DNA from: Zasmidium citrigriseum
Lineage: Eukaryota; Ascomycota; Dothideomycetes; Mycosphaerellales; Mycosphaerellaceae
DNA: 64,000 nucleotides
Assembly: GCA_002786025.1 (NCBI GenBank)
Contig: NHNW01000013.1
Span: forward strand, 682,001 to 746,000
Direction: 5' to 3'
The notes under the pieces were generated by a model. The model worked only from the letters and a program-made list of their open reading frames with translations, searched no databases and had not been told where the DNA came from. Shown piece by piece: positions 33,071 to 43,343 of this stretch. Positions within the stretch are counted from its first letter, which is position 1. Every line of letters starts with the position of its first letter. The position numbers and the translations under genes are program-made.

Positions 33071-34948
33071 TCACTGACTTCCTCCAAGAACGATGCTCGG
33101 ATTGACATCGCCACCAGGCACCAGCGGCTTCAAATTGAACCCACGGTCCGGAAAGCGAAAATCCCTCGTCGAGCCAGACTTGCAACCCTGCTTACTCTTG
33201 AACTCCTCCGCCAGCGTACTCAGCAGCTCGCCGTCCACCTCATACGCATCGACAAACGCCCGATTAGTACGCTTCGCCTTCTCAGCATCCAGCTCCTCGA
33301 TCAACGTCTGGGCGAACTCGTCCTCAAAACCCTCGCTCGATTCGAATGCAAGTTGACAGTCGGCTGGTACTCGCTCAATGATCTGCTCCAGCATCCACTT
33401 CTTCTCGTTGCTCTCGCCGATTTGGTCTTCTCGCTCGATGTTGCAGATCCGAAGTTTCTTCAAACTCGTCATCTCTTGGAACTGCTTCCAGTGCAGCTTC
33501 TTGAAACCTTGTTGAGAGCGTGGTCCCTGTACTGTGATGATGGCCAGGGTGAGCGACGTAAGTCTCGATAATGCGCGGTCGGGTAGGAGCACCTGAGGAA
33601 TGACTGGCAACATGCCCTCGACTGTAGATGCCGTGACACATATGGTGTTCTCGTAGAGGATATCCTTGGCTTCGTGGTGGATCTGCCGGCATGTGCGAAG
33701 AATGTCTGTGTTCACCGTCGAGTTTCTCACGATCTTGTACTTCTCACCTGGCAACGAGTAATGACGCTGATCGAAGCTGATGTGACCTGGTACCATGAGA
33801 TCCCGGTAGACCCAATTGCGTAGCTCGGCTGGAAGGTCGAGGAAGCGAAAGGGCTGATCTTCTTTCGGAGCGGCGAGCTCTGGAGGGTATGGAGCGTGAG
33901 CGATGGCAGCATCATCTCCAGGAGAGCTGAAATTCGAAGCAGGGTCCTCGGTCTCGTCGCTGCGCTCGTCATTCGGATCGGTATCTCCAGGACTCGCCAA
34001 ATAGACACCCTCGATCTTCAGCAGTTTGCGCCGGGCCCAATAAACCACGTTGTCGACTGCTGCGTCGTTGTCTTGCCTCCCGAGTAGAGTCACAACCTTC
34101 GCCACAACGTCCTGCTGCCCCTCCTCGTAGAGCAGGTCCACAATGTAGTCGGCCAGGACGCGAGCACCTTCTGGATACCAGATGTATCCTTCTTCAAGGA
34201 GTACATCGGCCAAGTGCTTCGACAAGCCTTTAGTGCGCCAATGGTCGCGTGGAATGTCGAACTTCTCCGTCTCTGAGTCCGTGCTGGTGCTGGTGCTTGA
34301 CCGAAGACTTGTCGCCACCTCTGTTGCTTCTTCTGTCGCGTCGCTAATACCAGTTGGAGAACCTTCTTTGGCAGGCGATTCCTCAATTGCATCCTCAACT
34401 TGCTTGCGGACCAGTTCGTCGAAGAGCGACCTAAGGAAGGTGCCAACAGCAGGTTGGTTGGCCTCGACCTCTCGCATACCAGTGAGAATGCTCTGTATGT
34501 CGCGCTTGCCCTTTTCAGTGGACTCGAACATGTTGATGAGGATGTCATCTGCTGCGATCTCCTTCCGGCCAAACGCCGCGAACCTGCCCTTCACGGCTCG
34601 CGTGAGGGCCCTGAATAGTGCGTCGTTTGGTTCGGACTCGGGTGTCGGGTGGATCGCTGGAGAAGATGATGTAGCCAGGCTTGCTGCAGCCTTGTTTGAC
34701 GTCGCACATTGTGGTGATGGTGAAGTGCTTGGCCAGGTATGTGTCGAGCCAAAGGCTGGTTTGGCGGCCTGACCAAAAGAGATTCCAGAGCCAAAGGGCG
34801 AGGCGGAGGGTTGCTGAGAAGAGGTCGGAAAAGATTTCGAGGTGGCGGCGGCGGGGTTTGCTGGTGTTTGAGAAGGCGACGCGAAAGTCGAAAAAGCACT
34901 CTGCGTGCTCAGCAGAGCCGGCGGCGCTCCACTGAACTCGAACGGCAT
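33071..34948 (-). CDS. F-box-like protein with FG/Ser-rich N-terminus
   Basis: A single exon encodes about 625 aa from the ATG at 34948 (MPFEFSGAPPALL); a further in-frame Met at 34996 is possible. The first ~100 residues are Ser/Ala/Pro-rich with scattered FG dipeptides (PFGSGISFGQAAKPAFGS), resembling a nucleoporin-like low-complexity tail. Residues ~110-180 are helical (ALTRAVKGRFAAFGRKEIAA). Around residue 365 comes FRFLDLPAELRNWVYRDLM followed by ILRTCRQIHHEAKDILYEN, the 2EXR/F-box-like module typical of large fungal families. The C-terminus is charged, ending in a basic/Gly region. Such proteins are presumed adaptors, but no partner can be deduced. A TATAAAAA element lies about 160 bp upstream. 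Confidence 0.72.
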   Translation of the reverse strand: MPFEFSGAPPALLSTQSAFSTFASPSQTPANPAAATSKSFPTSSQQPSASPFGSGISFGQAAKPAFGSTHTWPSTSPSPQCATSNKAAASLATSSSPAIHPTPESEPNDALFRALTRAVKGRFAAFGRKEIAADDILINMFESTEKGKRDIQSILTGMREVEANQPAVGTFLRSLFDELVRKQVEDAIEESPAKEGSPTGISDATEEATEVATSLRSSTSTSTDSETEKFDIPRDHWRTKGLSKHLADVLLEEGYIWYPEGARVLADYIVDLLYEEGQQDVVAKVVTLLGRQDNDAAVDNVVYWARRKLLKIEGVYLASPGDTDPNDERSDETEDPASNFSSPGDDAAIAHAPYPPELAAPKEDQPFRFLDLPAELRNWVYRDLMVPGHISFDQRHYSLPGEKYKIVRNSTVNTDILRTCRQIHHEAKDILYENTICVTASTVEGMLPVIPQVLLPDRALSRLTSLTLAIITVQGPRSQQGFKKLHWKQFQEMTSLKKLRICNIEREDQIGESNEKKWMLEQIIERVPADCQLAFESSEGFEDEFAQTLIEELDAEKAKRTNRAFVDAYEVDGELLSTLAEEFKSKQGCKSGSTRDFRFPDRGFNLKPLVPGGDVNPSIVLGGSQ

Positions 34949-35104
34949 GGTGAAGATTGGATGCTGGCTCGAGGTCGTCGAGAGGAAAGCACGCAAGAAC
35001 GACGAGAAGTACTAAACAGCGGGAAGCAGCAGCGGCAGCGGCCCGCACGACGCACAGACAGAAGAAAGTTGGGGTAGCGTGAATCGAAGTGAATACAACT
35101 CGCC

Positions 35105-35112
35105 TTTTTATA
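35105..35112 (-). promoter_or_regulatory. TATA box candidate of the 34948 gene
   Basis: TATAAAAA on the minus strand lies 157-164 bp upstream of the start codon at 34948, just 3' of the quinolinate phosphoribosyltransferase stop. The distance allows a 5' UTR of roughly 120 bp. Confidence 0.4.
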
Positions 35113-35126
35113 GAACCTTCTCCCAT

Positions 35127-36077
35127 TCACGTCTCAGCCGCCTCGCCATTGCCCGGCTTCCCGTTCGTCTCCCTTGGGATCACTTTGAGGGAGAAGTCGA
35201 CATGTTTCACGCCTTGGTGGATGCTGGACGAGCTGATGATGTCGATGTCGTCGCAGACGTAGTCCGCTACGTTCTCTTCCGTCAATCCGCCCGAGACCTC
35301 GATCAGAGCTCGGGCGTTTGTGCCTCGTCCCCAGCGGTCTTTGAGGTTCTTGGATGCTACTCGCACGCCATCGGGCGTGAAGTTGTCCAGCATGACCACG
35401 TCTGCTCCTGCCTCGATCGCTGTGTTCGCCTCTTCCTCTGACAGGCATTCCACCTCCACCTTCACTGCAAATCCCGCTGAGGCCTTTGCCGCCGCGACGG
35501 CGGTTGGGATTGAGCCTCCGCAGGCCCAGATGTGGTTGTCTTTGAGCATGGTCATGGCGCTCAGATCTTGTCTGTGAGGATCGCAACCTCCGACCAGCAT
35601 GCCGTACTTCTCCACCAACCGGAAGCCGGGAGTCGTCTTTCGGGTGCCCGCAAGCGTGTTCTTGTATCCCGCCTTGCGAAGCAGAGACAGAAGTGCATCA
35701 GACTTGGTAGCAATGCCCGAGCATCTCGCCAGCAGGTTCAAAGCTACTCGTTCTCCCAACAGAACACACCGTACTGGTCCCTTCACTGTAGCCACATGTT
35801 GCTTCTTCTCTTTGCCCACCTCATCGCCTTCTCTTGCATGCCACTCCACCGTGCAGTCCAATTGCTTGAAGACTTCGTTGAAGAAAGGTACGCCTGCGAG
35901 GATACCGGGGCTCTTCGCGAGCAGTCTTGCCTCTGCGGGGCCATCGCCGACCACGAAGCCGCCATAGTCGAAGCTGGGTGTATCCTCTTCAAGCCAGAGG
36001 CTGATGCTCTTCTTCCATGATGGAGGGAGGAGATTCGCTGGGTTACCGTGGCGGGGCGCGCCTTCGGTGATGGGCAT
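35127..36077 (-). CDS. bna6: nicotinate-nucleotide pyrophosphorylase (quinolinate phosphoribosyltransferase)
   Basis: A single exon encodes 316 aa, a normal length. The enzyme converts quinolinate and PRPP to nicotinate mononucleotide, CO2 and pyrophosphate in de novo NAD synthesis. Signature segments are visible: an N-terminal open-face domain with [41 protein letters not shown], the substrate-binding [20 protein letters not shown], then [40 protein letters not shown] and [10 protein letters not shown], and a C-terminal [12 protein letters not shown]...[17 protein letters not shown]. The catalytic Arg, Lys, His and acidic residues of the family are all in place. The start [15 protein letters not shown] gives a usual N-terminus. 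It is divergent from the HNH gene. Confidence 0.95.
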   Translation of the reverse strand: MPITEGAPRHGNPANLLPPSWKKSISLWLEEDTPSFDYGGFVVGDGPAEARLLAKSPGILAGVPFFNEVFKQLDCTVEWHAREGDEVGKEKKQHVATVKGPVRCVLLGERVALNLLARCSGIATKSDALLSLLRKAGYKNTLAGTRKTTPGFRLVEKYGMLVGGCDPHRQDLSAMTMLKDNHIWACGGSIPTAVAAAKASAGFAVKVEVECLSEEEANTAIEAGADVVMLDNFTPDGVRVASKNLKDRWGRGTNARALIEVSGGLTEENVADYVCDDIDIISSSSIHQGVKHVDFSLKVIPRETNGKPGNGEAAET

Positions 36078-36690
36078 CGTGATGGTCGATGTGTGATCGC
36101 AGAGGTGCTAAATCGTGCTTGGTTTGAAATGTAGATCAAGCAGCTTCAGATAGTCCTCTTCCAACTCTCACTTACTGTTCAACTCCCCGCTATGAGTATT
36201 CGACGCGTCGGACGAAACCGCGTCGATGATGATGACAATTGCAGGCCGATGTCGTCCGTCGAGAGTTCCTTCACTTCAGGGTCTCGGTCCGTGTTTGATG
36301 CGTGCCGAGCCGAGCATCGCAGCGACAACTTCCTCTCCTCTGGGCAAGATCGGTCTCATTTCGACCGAAAGACAATCGAACGGCACATTGTGGGTTCTAC
36401 GATTCCGTGAAGTCTCCCACGAATCTGAGAATGTGGCGGAACAGTGCCAAGTGACCGTTTTCGCCGCCACAGCATTTCGGGCAGTCTCGATCGCAAAATC
36501 TTCAAGTGAAAAGTCACTGTTCTTGACAACATCATTTGATACGTCTTTTTCCGTTCCGACCTTCACGGGGCTGTGTATCATCTTCATCCAAACCACACGC
36601 AGCAAGCAGCAGGATTCACAGCGCAAAAGATCTGCGGCCTCACATTCCACGAAAAGTGGGTCCATGATGCCGATCTCATGAGCTTATTAG
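36078..36690. promoter_or_regulatory. bidirectional promoter, with an unresolved 5' exon of the HNH gene
   Basis: The 613 bp between the quinolinate phosphoribosyltransferase start and the first resolved HNH exon must hold both promoters and probably a short first coding exon. Frames exist on both strands (for example 36192-36410 plus), but none joins convincingly to the acceptor at 36690. Confidence 0.45.
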
Positions 36691-37640
36691 AACTTCACAT
36701 CTCACAAACACCTGAACGCCGCACTCGACGAAAATCACATACCTCTAAATCGTTTCGTCCTCTTACCGATGATCCACGAAGAAGAGACCTCCAACTTCGA
36801 TACTTTCAAAGATTGCCTATCGACAAGTGTCATTTCCCGACTTGCTCCGGACAGTGGCAAAAAGAAGCGTGCCATCAAAGGGAGGAAGAATGAGATCAAA
36901 CCTGTGGCCAAGGTAGCACCTAATGGCGAGGAGAACGATGCTGCTGAGCTGGCGGAGTTCATAGAGGTTCGTAACGACACTGTTCGAGGTGACTTGTCGG
37001 CTCATGGAACAAGTAGTATCTTGCCGAAGAGATCTTCGTCAGTCTGCCTACTGAAGTCAGGACGTTGTCGTATGCCGCAGTTCAAGATGACCCCGAGTTG
37101 GTTGACAAGTATGCTGGTGAGGATCAGCCGGCTCACATTGCTGAATCGCGCTGACATCATGCAGTCCCTTTGGACGCCGCTCTGCTGGAGAGTCTCGTCA
37201 AGCCCATGCCGCTCACCGTGATCGATTCACTCTGTTCATATGGGTTGATCAACGACTCATCAGATCTAGACAAGTTCTTGGAACCAGCCTTATCGTCATA
37301 CGTGACTGCAGTCACCGCACCACCTCCAGAGCACACTCCCGCACTCACCGCTTCTCGACCAGATGGCTGTGAGATCTGCCAGCGCGAACACCTCCCACTG
37401 ACCTATCACCACCTCATACCTCGTCAGGTACATGCAAAGGTAGTAAAGCGCGGCTGGCACAAGGAGTGGGAGCTGAACAAAGTTGCCTGGCTGTGCCGGG
37501 CGTGTCACTCTTTCGTGCACAAGATTGGCTCAAACCAGCTACTCGCGCGGGAGCTGTACAGCGTCGAGTTGCTACTGGAGAGGGATGATGTCCAGAAATG
37601 GGCGGCTTGGGTTTCGAAGATTCGGTGGAAATCTCGATGA
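36691..37640 (+). CDS. HNH/zinc-finger-like fungal protein (5' end not resolved)
   Basis: Three exons are clear: 36691-36966, 37017-37116 and 37165-37640, all in phase. The first resolved exon begins at an acceptor (cttattag) and reads NFTSHKHLNAALDENHIPLN then RFVLLPMIHEEETSNFDTFK, so at least one upstream exon or start is missing; the ATG at 36769 would cut off conserved-looking residues. The C-terminal part carries CEICQREHLPLTYHHLIPRQ, with HAKVVKRGWH and VAWLCRACHSFVHKIGSN: two CxxC pairs, paired His residues and a terminal CHSFVH. This HNH-like metal-binding fold is found in a conserved uncharacterised ascomycete family. A nuclease activity is possible but unproved. The last residues (DDVQKWAAWVSKIRWKSR) also look conserved. 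The first intron uses a GTTCGT donor. Confidence 0.75.
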
Positions 37641-39895
37641 CAGCCACGGCCGGTGGTGTCATGCATGCAGGTGTGTGGCATGGTCGAATGGGATTTGCTG
37701 GAAAAAGTCCGCCAGAGAGGCTGCGGTGGTGGATGTCGTGGCTACAGTGCATGGTAGTACCTCTAGTACCTCTTGGGTGGCTTGCAGGGCTGAAGCTGTT
37801 GCATCAGTTTCTTGACCATCCATCATACTTGGGAGCTTGGCTCTGCTGCAGCTATCGGAATTATATGCACAAGACTGCATGTGAACGAATCCTCCCGTCC
37901 AGTCAACTCCACCGTTCGCGAGGTTTGGCTTTCGAGACGCAGCTTTCGATATCAAGCTTAGCTTGGAGCGGGAGAGTACCTGTGCCGTTCGAAAAAATGT
38001 CCGATCAAGTCAAGCTCCGAGCTGTCGCAGCACGAGTATTGCGATCATTGGTGGCAGCTGATCAGAAGGTTCATACAAGTGATGTGGTATCGCGCAAAAA
38101 GTCAGTATTATGCTTTTGCACTTGAGAGCTGTCCCGTGGTGTGAAAAGTTCTGCCGGTATTAAGTCCGTCGCTATACTCTTTGGAGTTGATGTGAAGCCA
38201 GTGCTTGCGCTAGCAGTGCCTTTGAGAGCTGGAGAGTCGGTTATTGTTAGTCGTCTACAGCTCCTCGCGAACTGTACGAACAAGCCAATGGTGCGCAGTA
38301 TGGTGCAGCCGAAGAGCCCTAGTTCATACTGGCCCTGGTTCTTCACTTCGAGGACTGTGCTCTCTAGCCTTGATCTCGGTGGCTTTTGTCTCGTGGCGTG
38401 CATGTGCTGTGCCATAGAGATCCGGCGAATAGCAGAGGCATGCGAGATACACCGCCATGCTCCACTCGCGCTCTCCAGAAGGTTCAGGTCCTGTCGGATG
38501 AAGTGGAAGAGCTACGCAAGCCATGGCGGGAACCAAAGGAGGCTCCTTGTGGCTCACTCGCTCGAGTAGGACGCCATGCAGGTTCCTTTTGGAAGTCAAT
38601 GGCAAGCGATCGCACTTTTGCGGTTAGAATGGCAGGAGCAGCACGTGGCATCCATCGGATCCTCGTCAAGGAGCTTTGCTTGACCAGTGAAACGGCACCT
38701 TGGCGCTGGTAAGGCTGATGGACAGCATGCATCGTGCGTGGCATGGCAGTCGGTGTGGGAATGGTGCAGCCATGTGGCGTCCGGAATGGCCGTCGATCCA
38801 TGCCGCTTCGAGACGTTCTTGCGCTGGCGATGCGCGGTATGACTGGCTGCTGGACGACGACGTGGACGAGCAGATGGTGATGCAAGTCAGAGAGTGAATG
38901 TATTCATGACGTGACAAGGGGTGGAAATAGAAGTTCAGTCGAGTAGTTGTCGCAGTGAAGACGTTTCCCAAGCGAACGGTTGGGCAAGCACGCTACCCGC
39001 GATTCGGAACACACCAGCATCGAACCTCGAGTCGGAGATGTTTTTGCGGAAGCAGGTCCTTTCCAGAGCAAAAGTGTGCAATTTCATTATTGATGACAGC
39101 AGTCGGTGGCTTCGTGACAGTCCTTAACGTGGAAAACCGCCCAAGGAATGGAATCATTCACTTGCATCATCAAATCACGGGCTTTTGGCCTCAGGCACCA
39201 GCAAGGCTGCCACGAAGACCGCCTCTTTCATTCATTACACATTTCAATATGCGTGAGAGACAGCACTGTATGTCTTCGTGCGTGTGTGAACATCCAATCA
39301 ATACGAAGATTGAATCACTTTTGCTCGGCGTTGAAGTTACTGTGGTGTGCTCCAAAGCCCGGCACCGGGGCAGCGATGAGGGGCAGTCCGCATCCTTCGA
39401 GCGCCAAAGCGCCAACGACGACCCAGATTGCTGCAACCTCTGCCACCACGCACACCAAGCCTTGACACCGTGACGCCAGCGCTACAGAAAATCTGCTTCC
39501 GACATCCTCTGTGCCTGTGATCCCTGTCGCCGGATTCGTCCTGCGCGTCTTCCAAACGAACAGACTCCACCAAAGCTACGCTCCCGCGCCGACTCATCGC
39601 GCAGCGGTCTCGCTTGCACTTCGTACACCACCAGCGCCAGCGGGAATCGCAAACTCACTCAGCCTCCTGGCGTGCGACCGTCACAGGGCAGCTCTCGATA
39701 CCACCCTTGACTTGACACCCGTCAACTGACCCCGCCGCGTCTTGTGGTTGTACCGCAAAGGATAAATAGTCACAACCTCGCCACCAGGAACCGTCGCGTC
39801 AGCAGCTGGGCGCAGAGCCGACTTGGCCCGCGGAGACCCTTTGAACAAACATCTCTTCTGATCAACTCCTACACTTTCGACTCGACACCGCGAAT
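37641..39895. other. 2.25-kb stretch without a convincing gene
   Basis: Between the HNH gene and the metacaspase I find overlapping frames on both strands but no recognised family. The best candidates are plus-strand frames at 37865-38125 and 38141-38569, a minus-strand frame at 38415-38071 and one at 38885-38484. None has a clear start, splice structure or domain. The last ~150 bp should be the metacaspase promoter (ggataaatag near 39760). The stretch may hold a lineage-specific gene, a long non-coding RNA or decayed sequence. Confidence 0.45.
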
Positions 39896-41697
39896 ATGTC
39901 TTATTACCCAGGCCAAGGATACCACAATCAAAACCCCTATCCTCCTCCGCAACAATACCCTCCTCAGAATGGCTACGGAGGTCCGCCGCCGCCAAATTAC
40001 CCGTCAGTATAGCTGAACCCCGATGTAAGCGTCTCAGCCTAACCACTCACAGTCCCTACGGAAATCCCTCTCCACAACCTCCATACAACGGCGGTGGATA
40101 TGGTGCCCCCCCTCCTCCCAATTACGGCGGCGGATACCAACAAGGCTATGGTGCGCCGCCTCCACCACAGAACTATTCACAACCGCCGCCGCAACCATAC
40201 GGACATCCACCCCCACAGCAGCAAGGCTACGGCAGACCCCCTCCTCCCCCTCAACAGGCACAAGGCTTCGGTCACGGAGCGCCACAAGGCTACACATTCC
40301 AATACTCGAACTGCACGGGTCGACGAAAAGCGCTGCTGATCGGGATCAACTACTTTGGCCAGCGTGGTCAACTACGAGGATGCATCAACGACGTAAAGAA
40401 CATGTCTACATACCTGAATTCGCATTTCGGATACAAGAGAGAGGATATGGTGTGTCTTACCGACGATCAACAAAACCCAATGAGCCAGCCGACCAAGGCG
40501 AACATACTCAGAGCAATGCACTGGTTAGTGAAAGATGCTCGGCCTAACGACTCGCTCTTCTTCCATTACTCAGGCCACGGTGGACAAACTAAAGATTTGG
40601 ACGGCGATGAAGAGGATGGATACGACGAGGTTATATACCCAGTGGACTTCAGACAAGCCGGGCACATTGTGGATGATGAGATGCACCGGATAATGTGAGT
40701 ATCGATCGAGCGGATGGTGGAGCTGAGCTGACTTTCTCAGGGTGGCACCTCTTCAAGCAGGTGTGCGATTAACAGCAATCTTCGACTCCTGTCACTCCGG
40801 ATCTGCGCTCGACCTCCCATACATCTACTCGACACAAGGTGTGCTCAAAGAGCCCAACCTCGCCAAAGAAGCCGGTCAAGGTCTTCTCGGCATCGTTTCC
40901 TCGTACGCACGCGGCGACATTGGCGGCATTGCCCAGACTGCCATGGGCTTCTTCAAGAAAGCCACTAGCGGCAGCGACACCTACGAAAGAAACTTGCGAA
41001 CCAAGACCAGCCCTGCAGATGTCATTATGTGGAGTGGCAGCAAGGACAGTCAGACATCGTATGTGGACCCCATTTTCCCCGATGAGCCCGGTTTCGTGCT
41101 CCTCGATCCTGTTTATGAGCATATGGCTCTTTCGAAGTTTCAGCAGCCGTCGCTTTTGCACAGAGACATGAACGGCTTGGTTTTGCTGTGATCTCTTGAC
41201 GGGCATGCTTTTAGCGAGGCGCTGGTGGCGTTTTCTGCAGCGTTCAAGCGCGTCGTTTGCATAGTGGTGCGATGATGTACAACGTAAACTTTCTTGACGC
41301 CTCTCTGCCTTGGGGGACCCTATGGGTCGCTCCTTGGCGGAGGGGCGACGAGTTACGTTGGATCGATCGCACCATTTGCGGGCGCGGGTGGCTGCACTCT
41401 TCTCGAGACCTACATGACGAACATGTGCTGACTTGAGTGATTTACAGGCAAGACGCGAACATTTCTGGCCAGGCTACTGGAGCCATGTCGTGGGCTTTCG
41501 TGACGGCTCTCAAGAAGAACCCTCAACAAAGCTACGTCCAGCTCTTGAATAGCATTCGAGACGAACTGGAGGCGAAGTACTCGCAGAAGCCGCAGTTGAG
41601 CTGCAGCCACCCACTTGGTCAGTCTCCATTTCGATACCTCTGCCATTGGCATATTACTGACATGTCCTCAGACACGAATCTCCTGTACGTGATGTAG
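39896..41697 (+). CDS. casA: type I metacaspase
   Basis: Five exons (39896-40002, 40053-40694, 40741-41058, 41448-41617, 41672-41697) encode about 420 aa. An N-terminal Pro/Gln/Gly/Tyr-rich prodomain (residues 1-125) precedes the caspase-like domain, which opens with [20 protein letters not shown]. The catalytic dyad is visible: His211 in [10 protein letters not shown] and Cys267 in [10 protein letters not shown]. The Asp-rich [12 protein letters not shown] segment and [20 protein letters not shown] follow, and the protein ends [12 protein letters not shown], the usual metacaspase C-terminus. Metacaspases are Ca2+-dependent Arg/Lys-specific proteases that act in stress response, proteostasis and ageing. 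The third intron is unusually long (389 bp) while the others are about 50 bp. Reading through it gives an alternative end at 41191 lacking the C-terminal part of the domain. Confidence 0.93.
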
Positions 41698-42247
41698 ATA
41701 CCCTTGACTCTTGAGCGAGCATGACGGAATTGTAATTACGACCGAAAGAGCATTGATGATTGTGGATGGGTAAAATGGGGCTGGTCTGCCTGTGATGATG
41801 GTTTGGGAATACCAGTCCGGGTCGGGCACAAGTCTTTACACTGTAGGAATGTCACGGCGTTGTTTGGGATACGTATTGCATTAACATGGCGTTACTGTCT
41901 TTGATTCCATGACATGTGAGCATCGCAAATGAAAGCTGGCCGAGCGGAAGTTGTACGGGAAAGGACCGAAACTGTTTTAGAACTGATGTGAAGTCAGCAT
42001 CAGCAGATCTCGATGCTAGCCATGAGGAAACCATTACACGTGCCTTGCCAATTGGCAGGAAAGCGGGACCGAGGAAAGCAACGTACATGTGACGCAAGCG
42101 TGAAGCTCCTCCTGCAACAAACAAAGCCACCAGACTCCTCAGCTTCCAATCTTCTCACAACACAGCAACAGTACAACCTCTCAAGTACCTGCGGCAAGTC
42201 ACACACCTTCGAGACTTTCAACAACAACTCAAAAAACAACCATCACA
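41698..42247. other. intergenic, promoter of the LEA-like gene
   Basis: This 550-bp stretch holds the metacaspase 3' region and the promoter of the small mitochondrial gene; CA-rich sequence just before the ATG looks like a 5' UTR. I see no gene. Confidence 0.45.
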
Positions 42248-42598
42248 ATGTTCCGCCAAGTCGCCGTCCGCAACGCCCGCCTTTTCAGCACCTCAGTCCG
42301 CGTCGCCAACAAGGGACCCGTTGAGGCGACCAAGGACGCCGCCAAAGTCGTCGACAAGAATGTGTCGCAGACTATCGTGAAGGGCATTGAGAAGGGCGGT
42401 ACGTACAGATCCTAACATCATCTCGCCACAATGGCTTGGAAGAACGATGCTGACTTAACACCAACTACAGAGGAAGCCGCCGCCCAAGCGAAGAAGATGG
42501 CCGGTATTGGTGCTCAGGAGGCTAAGGAGAAGGCCAAGGAGGGTGCGCAGGCAGCGCATGACACCAAGGAGCAGGCGAAGGGTGCTGCGAAGTCGTAG
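42248..42598 (+). CDS. small mitochondrial LEA-like protein
   Basis: Two exons (42248-42398, 42471-42598) encode 92 aa. The start MFRQVAVRNARLFSTSVRVA is a mitochondrial targeting presequence with Arg residues and no acid. The rest is Ala/Lys/Glu/Gln-rich with the heptad-like pattern of late-embryogenesis-abundant proteins (AAAQAKKMAGIGAQEAKEKA, AAHDTKEQAKGAAKS). Such proteins are unfolded in solution, become helical on drying or membrane contact, and are linked to desiccation and stress protection. The role here is inferred from composition. The gene is short but well supported by its intron and presequence. Confidence 0.82.
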
Positions 42599-43343
42599 AA
42601 AGACTGAGGGACTTGATATCGACAGATGGGGACGACTACCTACCACAGACGCTCGGGAGGGCGGATAAGGGCATACGAAAAGTCCACAGTATGAGAATGA
42701 AAGCATGAGCGTGTATCAGTATTGAGGGATATTGCAGACCTGAGTTTCTACTCGTCGCTGGCTCTTCGCCGTCAGCCTGGTGAGGCTTTTGGAATGCTGT
42801 CTCGGTTGCGAGGCTGTCTCATCAATGAGCGAGAAGACGCTGTTGTCGCGCTCGAGGACAAGCACACCGCCTTGCCTCCTTATGCTCGTTGCCGCTGTTT
42901 CTTCTTCCCCAGCCATCGGCGTCAATGCAACCCCACATCTCGAAGCTGGAGCTTTCCCCAGATCGGCCAGCAGAGCGCCAACACGTGCCTGGGGTTCGGC
43001 ACAAAGGTCCGGCAAACTCTCTTTTCCTTGTCAGCAACATCACTTCCACAATCTCACAGCCATCGGAAGAGATGCATTACGAAGAATACCATGTTACCTC
43101 ACGCGGCCGAGTATCGAAATAATGCAGAGACCCGTTCGAATTAATGCTTCGCGTAGGATACGATGCGATGAGGGGCCTGGGCCATGTTTGTGCCTTTCTC
43201 CTCATGCGGGACGCCGGCACTTGTGCGAGACCGGATGATCTACTAGCCTCCTGCTAGCATGACGGCTATATACGTTGGGTATGTGGAACTTGCTCGATCG
43301 ATTTTCTTTCCTCTGTCTCTTTTCTGTCATTCCTCTCCGCAAG
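42599..43343. other. intergenic, promoter of the carboxylesterase
   Basis: This 745-bp stretch has overlapping frames on both strands, the longest being a 99-aa minus-strand frame (43015-42716) with no recognised features, which I treat as non-coding. A TATATA at 43267-43272 lies about 75 bp upstream of the carboxylesterase ATG. Confidence 0.45.
43267..43272 (+). promoter_or_regulatory. TATA box of the carboxylesterase gene
   Basis: TATATA lies 72-77 bp upstream of the ATG at 43344. This distance supports the choice of 43344 over the in-frame ATG at 43275, which would sit right beside the TATA element. Confidence 0.5.

Noticed and set aside
42716..43144. Paired opposite-strand frames, 99 aa (minus) and 140 aa (plus)
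   Set aside because: No recognised motif and complementary coding potential typical of GC-balanced non-coding DNA; no intron support.
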